DNA of 64,000 nucleotides, taken from contig JAZARR010000095.1 of the NCBI GenBank assembly GCA_037389465.1, forward strand, positions 2,242,001 through 2,306,000, in the 5' to 3' direction. The position numbers were made by a program, and so were the translations under genes. The stretch is from Baylisascaris procyonis (lineage: Eukaryota; Nematoda; Chromadorea; Rhabditida; Ascarididae). Each line of letters begins with the position of its first letter. The stretch's first letter is position 1. Positions 12,911-25,647 of the stretch are shown in pieces. The notes beneath the pieces are model-generated. The model was given only the letters and a program-made list of their open reading frames with translations. It was not told where the DNA came from and made no database searches.

Positions 12911-13794
12911 ACCATTCACCACTATTCATTAATCCACTTCTTTCATTAACTCACCGCATTCTCTAAATTTTCTTCGAATTCAATAAAAAAAATTTTCAAA
13001 ATGTTGCAAAACTCTTATCAATGCAATGTGATTGCCGTTGAAATTGATGATTTGCATATAGTTTATTTAGATTGATCACTTAGCATATATCACCTGGATA
13101 TCATCTTAGATATCACCTTGATATCACCTGTGTTTTAGATGCTTTAGATTATATCATCTAGTAGATGGTTACTAAAAATCGCTGAAATTGAGCATTGAAA
13201 TTGATAGTTTTTTTTTGCTAAAACGCCGATCGATAAGGTTTCAATGGAATCAACGATTTTAACAACGAGCATCGATTCAATACTCTAGCGATTTCGAATT
13301 GAAGTTCACATCAGCTGATCTTTCTCTACAAGGTGGCCAATACCCCATAAAAACTTTAAATAGCGAATAAATATTCAAATAAAGACAAATAATCGCTTCG
13401 TAAAGAAATATTTGAATTTTGAATTGACGATCGCTCATTTTTTATATTCATTTAGGCGCAAAACTTCATTCATTGATCGCCATCACCAAATCATTCCAAC
13501 CTCAAATATTTCAAAATTTTTTCTACACTTTCATATCTAAAATTCCGACTGCCTAGCTTAACCAACCAGCTTCAACAATAGCCAAAAACGACGAAATATG
13601 TTAATGTTTCCGATCCTTTCTCGTATAAGAAAAGCCGTTTGAACGATTTGCTGAGGAAAGATTCTTTTTTTTTTTTTTGAATCGCATCCGACTAGTTGTG
13701 GAAAAAATTTATTTGGAGGTGCTATGATACATAGAGGTGTCAGAGTTCGCTCAAGGTGATCAGTCCGAATGAGATCAATGTGTAAGCGGAAACC
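12911..13794. other. Intergenic, with short TATCACC repeats
   Basis: Imperfect copies of (G)ATATCACCT occur at 13085-13130. A run of T lies near 13665. I see no supported gene. Confidence 0.6.
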
Positions 13795-13917
13795 CTATGG
13801 TATAGAATATAATAGGATTGAAAAGGTGAGAATGAGCTCCGTGAGGGCGATCGCAAAGATCAGCAGAAGCAACAGCGCTAGAAATATCCGGAAAAGAATT
13901 ACCTTCACAAGTTCCAT
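13795..13917 (-). CDS. Candidate 40-residue hydrophobic micropeptide
   Basis: ATG at 13917 (minus) opens 40 codons ending TAG. The sequence begins MELVKVILFRIFLALLLLL and stays almost wholly hydrophobic, with one basic residue near the N-terminus. It resembles a signal anchor or a small membrane peptide of the phospholamban/sarcolipin size class, but no family motif is visible. The same DNA carries a 71-codon ORF on the plus strand (13769-13984) rich in Ser, Arg and Lys. One may be the antisense shadow of the other: leucine codons CTG/CTC read as Gln/Glu and Ser/Arg in reverse. No splice or poly(A) context decides it. Confidence 0.25.
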   Translation of the reverse strand: MELVKVILFRIFLALLLLLIFAIALTELILTFSILLYSIP

Positions 13918-14456
13918 AGAAAACTTCCTACGAAAGAATAAGATAGGTAAATGCAAAGATTTAATAATAGTAAACGGAAGTTGAAAGGTGGCGATTAAAT
14001 TAGAAGCATTTTCATGAAAATCAAAATCAGCGTGCAATTAACTTTGATTTTGTGTCACATAAAATGCATCAATTTTGGCACAATGAAAACAAATAAATTC
14101 GTTTGGTTTATGGCTCTAGATATGGTCCATAGCCAGCAAATGTTAACATAAAGGCGGAGCCATAAGCAACCAACCATTGCTTTTTTAGCCCATAAAATGA
14201 AGCCATGAAGTAGAAAAGGAAATCGTAGAAATATATGCACGGACAAAGATGTGACTTAGTCCCAACCATAATAAACTTTTGCAAAAATAGACTGAAAGCT
14301 CATAAAGATATGAATAATTTTTAAAATTACTGCCTTAAATTTATGATACAATGATATGCATAAACATATAATTCGGATACCTCAGTGAAAAGCATTCACG
14401 TAACTAATTGTTATTTCTGTTTGTATCGTTTGTGGTGAACGGTCAATTGAGGTTCG

Positions 14457-14588
14457 ATGTCTTATCTAGCGGTGATATTCCTCGTGGTACTCGCGATTGG
14501 TGCATATACCTATGTGGTCACACATCCATTTAAGGATGAATATGCGGATATGATAGCGACACCTCCAACTCATACGGATTCTAAGTGA
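14457..14588 (+). CDS. Candidate 43-residue single-pass membrane micropeptide
   Basis: The ORF starts MSYLAVIFLVVLAIGAYTYV, giving one hydrophobic segment of about 18 residues at the very N-terminus. A polar tail rich in Asp, Glu, Thr and Pro follows and ends THTDSK. The codons used (GCG, GTG, CTC, GGT) are richer in G and C than the surrounding AT-rich DNA. AATAAA lies at 14714-14719, about 125 bases after the stop, which fits a short mRNA. I do not recognise the family. It could be a subunit of a membrane complex or a small secreted or anchored peptide. It could also be a final exon, though no upstream donor was found. Confidence 0.5.
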   Translation: MSYLAVIFLVVLAIGAYTYVVTHPFKDEYADMIATPPTHTDSK

Positions 14589-14719
14589 ATCGCTCGTTGA
14601 AATTAATAGTTTCAGAGAATCGCTCATATGAGGCTCTCATTGATCGGTCATTTTATGATCTCTTATTATTCACTTTATTTAGAATGTAAAATGCGATTCG
14701 AATCTATAAACGCAATAAA

Positions 14720-16461
14720 GAAATTGCACAAAAGTCACAACATCTCAATGAATGACATATAGATATATATGCTTCGTTGCTGGTTTGACTGAGGACTGTT
14801 ACATTCACTCTAAATCACCATAAATACTCGAGTAGCGATGTGAAAAAAGGATATCCACTTTTATGGCTGAGGATAGTAGAGATGAGCGAGAATTTGCCAG
14901 TGATTTGTGAAAGTTTGGAGTGAATCCAAAATTTAAAGGGTTTTAAAAATTTGGAGTAAAAAAAATTTTAAAAGATTCCACCCTTCTTATCTCCCGTCAT
15001 CGCGTGAATGTGTACGCGGAATGAGTTCAACAACATATGTGTCTGCAAAAAATAACGCAGAATCAATCGGTTCTATGAACTCTATTCGTGAAAAAAAAGA
15101 TATATTTTGATCTCTATGAACTTTTGTGAAAATTAGAAATGCATCTTTATAAATCAGATTTTTTCCGTAAACGGCTCCGGAGGACGATAACGTAACCTTC
15201 CGGAACGGATGCTGTTCACTATCTGTTGGGTATGCCGAAACAGATGTGATTTACCACATTTTGTTATATCAATGCAGTTTTCTCTTAATACCATCAATAT
15301 CTCGACTTTATGCACTTCATTGTTGAGGACATATTAAGAAATTTATGTTGTATGATAGAGAATAAAATAATATTCATGATGAATGACAGTATAATCGTTG
15401 TACGAGTACAACATTACGAAGACAGACTATCCACATTTGCATAAGATTTGCATAGCGATGAACAAAAATGATGAACCACCCAATCGGCGGAAATGTCCCA
15501 TTTGGTCGTATACCTTGAATTATTCAACTTTCCCGCCCCAATTCACTACTAATATTGCCATCAGTATGAAAAATAGTTGTCGTCTTATGAAGATGACGTT
15601 GAAATGCTTAACGATGTCGTAGAAATATTTTAAAAAGAGCGCGGCATGCGCTTTTTTGTAACAAACAGTAGAGTTGATCAGTTCATAATGAAGTCAAGCT
15701 ATATGAAGAATATGTGTCACCTTTAAATCAACGAGCTTTAATTTTCGAATTCGGTTGATCATAACACTTCAAAATTTAAAATGATTGAATTCTTGTTGTT
15801 TTTGAAATGTTCCTTTTTTGGGGGGAAGGGGGAAGGGTTGGCCTTGATGAATATTCATTAGCAATTAATCGATCACAATAGTCATTTCACTTTCCTGTAA
15901 TTAATTATTAAGTTGAATACATTCAAATATTAGCATCTATATTTTAATTTTTGAAAAAAAAAATAGCAACACTTTATCAATATCATCAAGTAAAATTTTC
16001 TATTCTTTTTCAATGTCTAATTGTAATCTATAAATTGATAACCACAATAAAAATTTAATGGATTAATGGAAATTCCCTTTTTTCTCCACCTTTACCCATC
16101 TCATCAATTTTTAAGACCTGAAATTTGGGGAGCTTTTACCCTTATGAACGCGTCTATTATGAATAAATCTCGTCAAACTCAATGCAAACATTGAACCTTA
16201 ACATCGACAAACACGTATCGAGTCTTCTCTTCAGATGTAACTCTTTTTTCGCTCCTTATATATGAAAAAACTTTTAATCGTTCCATATCAGTAATAGATT
16301 TATGTCAATAAAACCGGTATTGATCTAATATTGTAATGTATCTCACATATGATGTTTTGCATGAGAAAGATTTTAAACGGGAAAAAAAAGAAATAAGATC
16401 CTATATTTAAGTATGTGAAAGTTATTTGCAGTTCTAAATAAATTTTACTATGGGATTATAT
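14720..16461. other. Intergenic, no supported gene
   Basis: AT-rich sequence with a G-rich tract at 15820-15838. A 74-codon ORF at 15398-15622 shows no motif and is not supported. Confidence 0.55.
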
Positions 16462-19400
16462 TCACAGTTCATCATATTTAGAAGAATCATTATATAATAC
16501 CATATAACGGTTCTCCAAAATGAAAGACGTTGAAAAAACCCACTCAACAGCGGATGCTTTATTGGTATAAGCGCGCCGACGTCGTTTCATTTTATTTCCA
16601 CCTTTCTTTTTATGTCTTCGAATATTCAATCTTTTCTGGAAAAAAAAATTTGCGTAAATAGTAACAATCTACATACAATTTGTATTGTCTGGTAATAGCC
16701 AGCAAAGATTCTTAAAATTGAAGGGCCTTTTTTAACGTCGAAGAAAATACTTCCGGCAGCAGGAGATTAGCCGGATATTGGGAACATATAAGCTAACAAA
16801 GACGACGATAAGAAATCGAATCGTTCAAATTTCTTTCAAAGCAACTACTTTATGATGCGGATCCAAAACAATGAGCAGGATTAATTCATGCTACGCTGTT
16901 TTTACGAATATTGCAGAATAATGTTGAAATATATGTTCCTTTTGAAATTCTTTACATCACAAAACGCAATAAAACTTAATTTTTTTGAATTTTTCAAATG
17001 TTTCAAAGTGCTTTTCTACATTAACCACATCAAAGCTATAAAAAACATATATTATATTCCTCCATTTTGTTGAGAAATACGAATACGATAGAAGACAATG
17101 AAAACGCTTTTGTACATGAACAGTTTTTGATTTACCCGAATATGGCATTCAGGTAAACCACAAAAAAGAGCAAAGCAATCAAAATCCACAAAAAGATAAG
17201 ACCAAATGATTGGATAGTTGTTGTAGAATAGCCAAAAACTATGGCTCACTGAGAAGTTCAGGCTTAACCACATGCGGCATCTATCGAAAATACCCTTATC
17301 TTTCTGTATGCAACATATGGAATGATATGCAGTCACTTGAAATGTATAAATCGAAATAACCATTTAAAGATTAATGCGCTGGATCAATCCTTTACGGGTA
17401 ATTTTTCCGGGTAACATTTTTTCCGGGTAACGTTTTCATCGGTAATAGGTAATTTACGGGCACTGAAATAATAAGGTATGAGTGAACGAGAAAGGTAATA
17501 ATTATACCGATGAGCGTGATGTTGATAAACTTTCTTCATCGTCGATTTCATCTTTCAGTTGTGCTTCACAGGAAGTTCGATGCTGAGTTTCATCTATACC
17601 CTCGAGGAGTCCTTCGATAAATTTTACCACCTAAATTTGCACAAAAATGAGATTAAAGCTACTATTTTTGGATCGTTGCAATACTCTACCGGTTGGTTAA
17701 ATCGATAAGGTATGACCTACCTTCATGATGTGTTAATTGCCCTAAGAGAATTGATATATTTATTATTATAAAAAAGTTCTTTTAAAATATTAAATTCGTT
17801 ATATCTAAATAAAGCTATTGGAAAATTCCAACATTTATCTGTCATGATCACTAGCGATTACATAGGACGCGTTATCCTTACAGTTGCGCTATTGGAATAC
17901 ATCGGCCAACAAAAAAAAAGTGAGAAAAAATACTCGATGGGATAATTTTACGCATGAATGATAGATAATGCTGCCCAATGCTTGGGCATATGTGAAAATG
18001 TAACCGAGAACATAATTTTGAAAATTCTGCTACGCGATCAGTTGACAATAAAAATACCCAAAATCAATGAGCAATCTCTGATATACTTCTAATATACATG
18101 TCGATTTTCAACCCCAAAATAAGTGCGTTGTCGCAGATTTGTTTATCAACCTGCTACCATAGCTTGTGCAATAGACTTTGAATATGCTAATTGCAATCGA
18201 CCATGAAGCAACCACAATTCTTCTGGAAGTTGATAGAAGCTCTAGTTGATTGGTTGAACCTAATTGGCGAATCGGATGAACATTTTCCTCCAAAGACTCT
18301 TTATGACCCCATTATGGAATATCACTATATAAGGCAACAAGCTGTTATGCTTTATAAGGTTGACCTCCTGAAAAGTATAAATAAATAAACAATAATCAGA
18401 AATGATGAAAAATTATTGCTGACCTCACTCATTGTGTATCTTTTAAGTGGATTCTGTGCCCAACATTTGCACATCAACTTAAACATTTCATCCGGACAGC
18501 ATTGCGGCCTTTTTAATCTTTGTCCACAAGAAACCTGAAAATTGTTTTTTCGAATTGTCACACCTCTAATGCAATGCTAATATGTGGAGATGCATATTAC
18601 GATGCTGATTTACGACTTTATCACTGAGATTAACCATCCGCGTCGGCACTCATGGTACATATGTCCTGAGTGGCCGAGCTTTCTGTCGAATAAGAAGACC
18701 TCTGCCTGGATGCTTTTTCAGTGGTAGTAAATTTGGATTCAGGACACTCTAGAGTCTAGTTTGCTCTCGTCAAATTCCTTTATAACAGTTTTTTCTTCGA
18801 TTCATGAGCTGAAACTATAAAACGGATCGAAATACATATATATGAATAAATATAAAGCTATATTCACTATGGACATTTATACATACGATTAAACCATCAC
18901 TGCAAAATGCTTTTGTTGAATTGCAAGAAGCGCATACACAATGCTCGCAAATATACGAATATCACAAATAACTATACTATATGATATGCAAAGAAAGCAA
19001 TGTTATTACAATATCTTTGCGATAAAATGAATATACCCCATTGCAAGTATCGGTCGCCTTTATATAGCCGAAATAAATTGTTATAGGTAGGGAACCGAAG
19101 ACTACTAACTAGGTGGTCGGGCAGAGGAGGGGGAGGAAGACAGGAAGAGGAAGAGAGGGATGAGAAACATTAAAAAACGACCACACATCAGCATCCATGC
19201 AGTTGCGTGATGCTTTCTATAAAAGCTTTATAAACTTAAAATCAGGGGTATCAATTAGTTGCAGGTGAAGTATTATTAATTATAAGCTTATCGAAATTTG
19301 CATACCATTTTTTTCACTTCGAGGCATGTTAATCCAGCATATGGTTCGGCCGCATCTGAGAATATCTCCCAAAGAAGAATACTGAATGAGAAGACATCGG

Positions 19401-22400
19401 TTTTTGGTGTATATTGAAAAGCAACCAAACTTTCGGGAGCTGTCCACTTGAGTGGTATTCGTTTATGACTGCCTTTTTTCATTTCGTATAGTGTTCCTTG
19501 TCTTGACATACCAAAATCACTGATTTTCGCCTGTGTTATAAAGAAGCCACGATTAATATAAATTACTTTCTTGCAAAGAATTCAATCGTAGCACATTACT
19601 GGATAACAGCAAGAGAGAGAGAAAGAGAGAGAAAAGTTGAAATATTTCGTGAAAAAAGACCTACCACTTTTGTATCAGTGTAGAGCACATTTCTTGACGC
19701 AATATCTCTATGTATACATCGTTGTGCGTGGAGATATTCGAGTCCTCTTGCAGCACCAAGTGACATATTTTCGATTTTTTCCTCACCACAAATTTGACCT
19801 TTTTTACGATCAAGTAGATCAAATAATGATCCACCATTAACCTGTAATTTATTCATTTCAAGTAAGTAATATCAAGTACCTTGAAATAATTCTAGATATT
19901 GACTTTGATGCATCCGCTTGAAGACTACTTTCAATTCGCCGTCCAATGATGCTAGTCGTGCTGATGTAAGGACCGAAATGGTTTTCCTATAACAGACTGG
20001 CAATTAATCAACTCCCATTCGATCATATGTGGTGTTAGCTCGAGTAGAAGTCCTTACGGTCCTAACTTTCGCGATGGTTCTAACAAGAAGAGTAGTTTAA
20101 ATAAAGGAAAAGATTCTATAGGCCCCACCCCTTCCCAGGATTCATATATATCAAAGCATAGTTTTTCTATTCTACTGCCTATTCAAATAGCTATCTGAAT
20201 TGCGTATGAATAATTTATGGTCAAAATTTGTGCCCCTTTGATTTTAAAAAGCAATTTTTAGCCCATTTATTTTAATATTATTAATTTACGATTCTCAACT
20301 TTTCACTGAAAATTCCTGTTAAAATTTGAGAATAGGAAGTTAATAAGTCTAGGAAGGAAGGGATCAGTTTTACTGGTTGGTATTTATATTATATAAAACA
20401 GATGACGAATGGGTTGAAAATTTTCTGTTTTCTTATGGAACTTTATTTCTATAATTTTTTTTCGTATTCTATGATGTATGTTAATTCCTGTAATTTTCAA
20501 ATCCGCATACATCATTAAAGCGATACTGAGTTCAACTAGCTGGCACTTGTTGTTCTTCATAGTCTGAGTTCTGCCCCTCATGCAACGAAAGTACAAGCAC
20601 ATTGCGTACCTAATGCACTCACCGATCGCATTTTAAATCCCGTTGCCCTGGAGGTGTACAGTTTGGGTGGGGAAAGCTTATTGTGAGTTGGCGACAGCTA
20701 ACTGCATTTAAGGTAAACAAAGTAAAAACGCACTTTTTCAAGGATGATCATAATTGGTTCACGACAAACTGCAACACCATACATTCGTACGATATTTATA
20801 TGGCTAAGATTACGCATAATTCGAGCTTCATGCATCATTTCCTTAATTTTCTCTTTTTTCTTCTCCAATTGTTTTTCACTTTTTACTTGTTTCGCCTATA
20901 ATAAAAAAAAAGTGGAATTATTTATCGATTTATTAAAAATTTCTTTATTTAAATCAATAATAAAAACTTATAACATTTGCAAATTAATATCTTTTCTATA
21001 ATGATATTCGTAAATGCATTTAATAAACAACTGTTTGATCTTCTACCCTAAATTTGCACAAATAAGCCGACAAAATTGAGTGAAATTTGCAAACTTAGAT
21101 ATTAAGGTATCTTCCAAACTTCACTTTTTTTGCTACGTGGTTTTCTCTTTTTTTTGGCTGCTTTCGTTTGTTATAATATCCATCTAGAAGATATCTAATA
21201 ATTACTTTTATGTTGGAGTAATTTCATCGTCACCGATATGAAATAATTTTAAAAAAAAAATTAATAAATCTCTCTTGCAATATTTTTATAGAAAGCACAC
21301 TAATACAACATTTTTTCACTATATTTAAGTCAATTTTTATTCAATAAAAAAGCTTTCTAAGTATTCCTTTCATACAGATGCATTATATTCCCAAAAATCG
21401 ATTCATCTTTTTATAGAATTCTTTTCATATTTCTGGATTATTTCTCTACAAATCTTTTTTTCATTACTAAAGTTCCAACAATTCTTTCAGTTAAAGGCTG
21501 GAGGAACTTAAATAGATTAGGCTTCGAGTACTTCATTATAAACAATAAGTACAACTTAATTAATCCAAAGAATGGCAACCAAACGTAAAACATTATGCAT
21601 CTTAGAGGATCTCTCAGCTAGTAACAAATGCGGCTCTTTTTCTTTGCTTTGATCTTAGTACAGCCTAATATAGTAAAGTATGAATAACGACAAAGGTAAT
21701 TTAAATAATGCAATTCTAGATGTGATCAAAATATTGCGCTATTATTTTGAAACTTAATGAATTCTCTTTTTAAAAATTTTTGAAGGAGGAAATTCGCATA
21801 GAATTTTCTTTGATAAAATTCTATGGTGAAAATAAAGAAAATATATAATTCCGCTTTATTCGCTAGAAATAGAGAGATCATCAAGATTAATGAAGATAAC
21901 ATTAAATCATTATTCCCCTAAAAATCTGAATATAAGCTGTGCCCCCTCAAAAGTACCAATACATTCGAAATGGAAACTTGTTTGACCTCAATACCAAAAA
22001 ATATTCCCCAATTCTAGGATAAGAAAGTACCAATCCTGAAATGAAAAACGAGAAATGGAAATCCTCGTTGTCAGTTAGAACCTAGCAATGAATTTTTTGT
22101 AATTACCATGAGAAAAAATTAAGTCGCAAATGGGGAAACATTCGAATTTCGCAAATGACTTCTATAGTAAACATCGTTAAAGCTTTCATAATAGCGTCGA
22201 TTCAGCTAAAAGCACGATTGAATTTCCAATTAGCAATCTGAAGTCTTGTATTTAACCCTCCAACAAATCATGCCTATCACTAACCTTTATCTCTTCCTCT
22301 TATCCCTATCCCTTATCCCATCCCCTTCCCTTTCCCATCTTTCATTCCTTTTCGGTTAGATTTCAATTTATCCTATTCATTTACAAAAGTGAACAAGAGA

Positions 22401-25400
22401 ACTTACAATTTTAATAGCCACTTCCATTTTTTTGCCTCTTTTATCTAAAATTCCTGCTCGTACTTCACCATATTGCCCTTCACCGAGTAGATCTTTCAAT
22501 TCAATATCTTCATGTGAAAATTCCCATATTTGTCGCTTAACACCACGAATTAATGCCGAAGTTTTATACTGCAAATGAGCAAATTAATTAACTTATTAGG
22601 CTTAGCAAGTTTTTTTTTTTTTTTTTTAATCAATATTAGACGATAACGAATATGATATAGGAAAAATTAAAAGAGATATTATTCTTATTAATGAGTTGTA
22701 TGCAAATAAGACTCTTATTATTAATCTGCATTAAAAGTCGATCTTCTTTGCTTCAAAAAAAAACAAATAAATAAAATAAAAATTTCATAGTAAATTCAAA
22801 ATTCAGTTTATTGCCTTTATAATGAAATATATTTGAGCGCAGTTTTTAAAGCATTTAAATGCATATAAAACATTTTTGGCATAGACTTAAGCATTAAAAT
22901 GCTTATAAAGTCTATAAAATATTTAGATATTTAGGCGTTTCGCTGTTGATGATAATTCCATCGGTTTAAAACGATATTCGGTTCAACGAGATACCTTGAA
23001 TATGTTAATACGTCTTGCGATAAGTAAATATTTTCTTGTAATTGCATTCGTGAAACACAGAAATTATCAAAAAATATCATCAAATAATCAAAAAAAAGGG
23101 GGCGGCGGAGGTGATGTAATTTAGCCGAACCGACCGATCACAAAAATGTTCTACAAGAGGTTCGTTTTTCTTTACTCGAGCGACTGGTGATTTCAACATA
23201 ACTCAGCAATAAAACTATGGCAACGAGATCGAGTGCGCTATTTGCGACTGCAACAGCTGTTGTCTTCATATTCATCATAATTTCTGAGGCTATTTGCAAG
23301 GCACTTTTGATTCGTTTTTTTTTGGATTTATTAAGAAAAACACAATTCCGATTCTTCCAAGAAATCAATAATATCATTTAATGATTACCTCAGGATTTAT
23401 AGGTCGGCCTGATGTGATATAATCATTGATAAGTTCTTTCAATGAGGAGTATTTCTCGTCCTCTATCGCTATCCAATCAAAACCATCTTTCCTCTCTTTT
23501 CTTGTAAGAATGACATGTCGAATCTGAAAACAAACACTTCTAAGATAGATTGGCGACAGCAGTTATGTAAGCTTCTCGATGAGGAATCTTATCGGAAATT
23601 TTAGTTGCCTTCATATTTCAACGCCACCAATCCAAAAGCACCCATAGAGTTAGCCTTCAGCCCACCCTTTGCAGTAACTCTTAGTGACAAAAAATCACAG
23701 TCAATTATGTTGAAAAATCAAAAATGAAATGCAGCTTTCAACGTGCTTCCTGCAAATTAATGAAAGTTAAGATATATATGATATTTGGAGTCGACTCAGA
23801 TCGAATCGGATTTAAGTTACTTCCTCACTTCTTAAATCAACAATGAATAGATGAAATATCAATGAGTTTGCGCGATAAAGTTCCGATTACGCATTCCAAG
23901 AGATCATTGTTATTCGAACTAACGGTAAATATGGCCGACTGAAAATCGGTTACCCATGACCGAAAGGACTTCTATATTATTTCTTACTTAGTAATTTATC
24001 GAATTGGTCGACTGATCGAGGCGCAAAATCATTGTTGCTCGGGAATACATGATGTAAGCGTAACGTCTAATTATGAAAAAATAAGTGGCAAAAAAAAGTA
24101 AGTGACGGCGTCCATCGATGTGCTACCACTCAGCTCAAAATCTGATCACTTGGCTAAGGTCTTCAATCTAACGAGGAAATAATATTTTAAATAGCTATTA
24201 TCGTTGCTAAAACACTAATGAATTAAATGCCTCGGCAATATACGATAAGGTTGTTCTACTTCTCATTAATCATAGTCCGTCATGCTCATAGCGGTTGATT
24301 AAAAAAAAAAAAACAAAAACAAAAAAACCAAGATACCGAAATTGAGGACGGTTCCATAGAGGCGCGTACCGATATAACCAGTTGTCTTGGATCTCCTGGT
24401 TTTGGTTGAGTTAAACGCAGAATAAAATCACCGATCTAAAAAAATTTCTTTTGGTCTATTACTTAATAAACCGAATATTTAAGACTTTTTTTAATACAAC
24501 GGCTTAAAAGCAGCAATGTTTGCGAACCGCCGTCGTTCATAGCATTTGTTCGTTTTTTTTTTTTTAAATGCAAGATTTTTGTGGCAACGCAACACATAAA
24601 ATAGGAAAGCTTCATCGCAAAAAAACAAAAAGAAATGAAGTAACAAATGATATTTGCATAATAAATTTTTTACAGTTAGTTATATTGAATAAAAGGAACA
24701 ATGCGATCAAGAAAGTTGATTATCTTCATGCCTAAAATCATTTATGGATCATCTTCAAAGGATATATATATATATAACATTTCAATAATTCCACTCATTT
24801 CATCCAATATGTACAAAGTGTTTTTGCTTCACAAATCAACAGTATTCCAAAAGCCATTTCTATCCGTTTACATATGCAAGTCTTGACGTTCATTGTAACG
24901 ATTTAAAGCATAGGAAGGTGAAATACTTTTAACTAGATTCCATTTTAATATGAACTCTTGTCTCCTGATCGGATCGCTTTATGACTACATTAATTCTTCC
25001 AATAATGGAAGATTCTGAATCCGAATCCTCTCTGACGTGAAATTTTTTTTTTTTTTTTGATGCGTAGATGCAGTGATCTTCAAAAAAGCCAACGCTGCTA
25101 TGCTTTGATTGACTAAAATCTTGAACAGTATCTTTTTCATCAGGCAGCAAAGTCAGGAACCAAATAATGGGAAAACTTGATTTTCAGTCTATTGCATGGT
25201 AGAGCTTAAATTCTCAGTTCATCGCAGAACTTCACGACCACAGATGGATGAAGAAGAGGAGGGAAGGTGTTCGACCATGGAGGGTGTCTAAAATGATGTT
25301 TTTGCCAAGGCAATTCATGAAGCTTCTCTAGTTTTCGTTGCCGAACGGCCATAGGGGTGCTCAAATTACTAGCAAATTTCACATAAAGTGACCGAATTCA

Positions 25401-25647
25401 TATATGTCAGGAGTGATACTCTTGAAAGGCAAATCACTTTGGTTACCGTCAGCGTTGTTTTTGTGTTCGCATTCTTAGATAAAAATATATTATAATTGAA
25501 GCGGCGTAGCGGTAATAACCGGTCATCGATAGGTAAAGGTATTTCACTGACCTCTTTTAGCATAGATGGGATATCCTCTCGAGGTAGAAATCCATGATAG
25601 AATTCCTCACTTTCGATTTTCTTCAATGTTTCCTCGTCTAACTCCAT
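16462..25647 (-). CDS. SH2 domain-tyrosine protein kinase, Fps/Fer-related nematode type (SPE-8-like)
   Basis: A cytoplasmic non-receptor tyrosine kinase. Exons (minus): 25647-25552, 24435-24337, 23523-23389, 22568-22407, 20895-20734, 19841-19665, 19530-19306, 18534-18424, 18241-18158, 17630-17508 and 16635-16462, giving 515 residues. The SH2 domain spans about 15-108: EEFYHGFLPRED, then GDFILRL with the phosphotyrosine-binding Arg39. Kinase: glycine loop GEGQYG (139-144), Lys163 in VAIKI, alpha-C Glu187 in MHEARIM, HRDIASRN with catalytic Asp264, DFG at 282, and WTAPE. Arrangement, and the lack of an F-BAR domain, match the SH2-kinases expanded in nematodes (SPE-8, FRK-1), several of which act in sperm. 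The usual DVWSFG reads DVFSFS. The tail passes from acidic (DEIDDEESL) to basic (KMKRRRR). The last three exons rest on frame and phase only. If the exon from 18241 is not spliced at 18157, the protein ends at 18146 with 420 residues. Confidence 0.85.
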
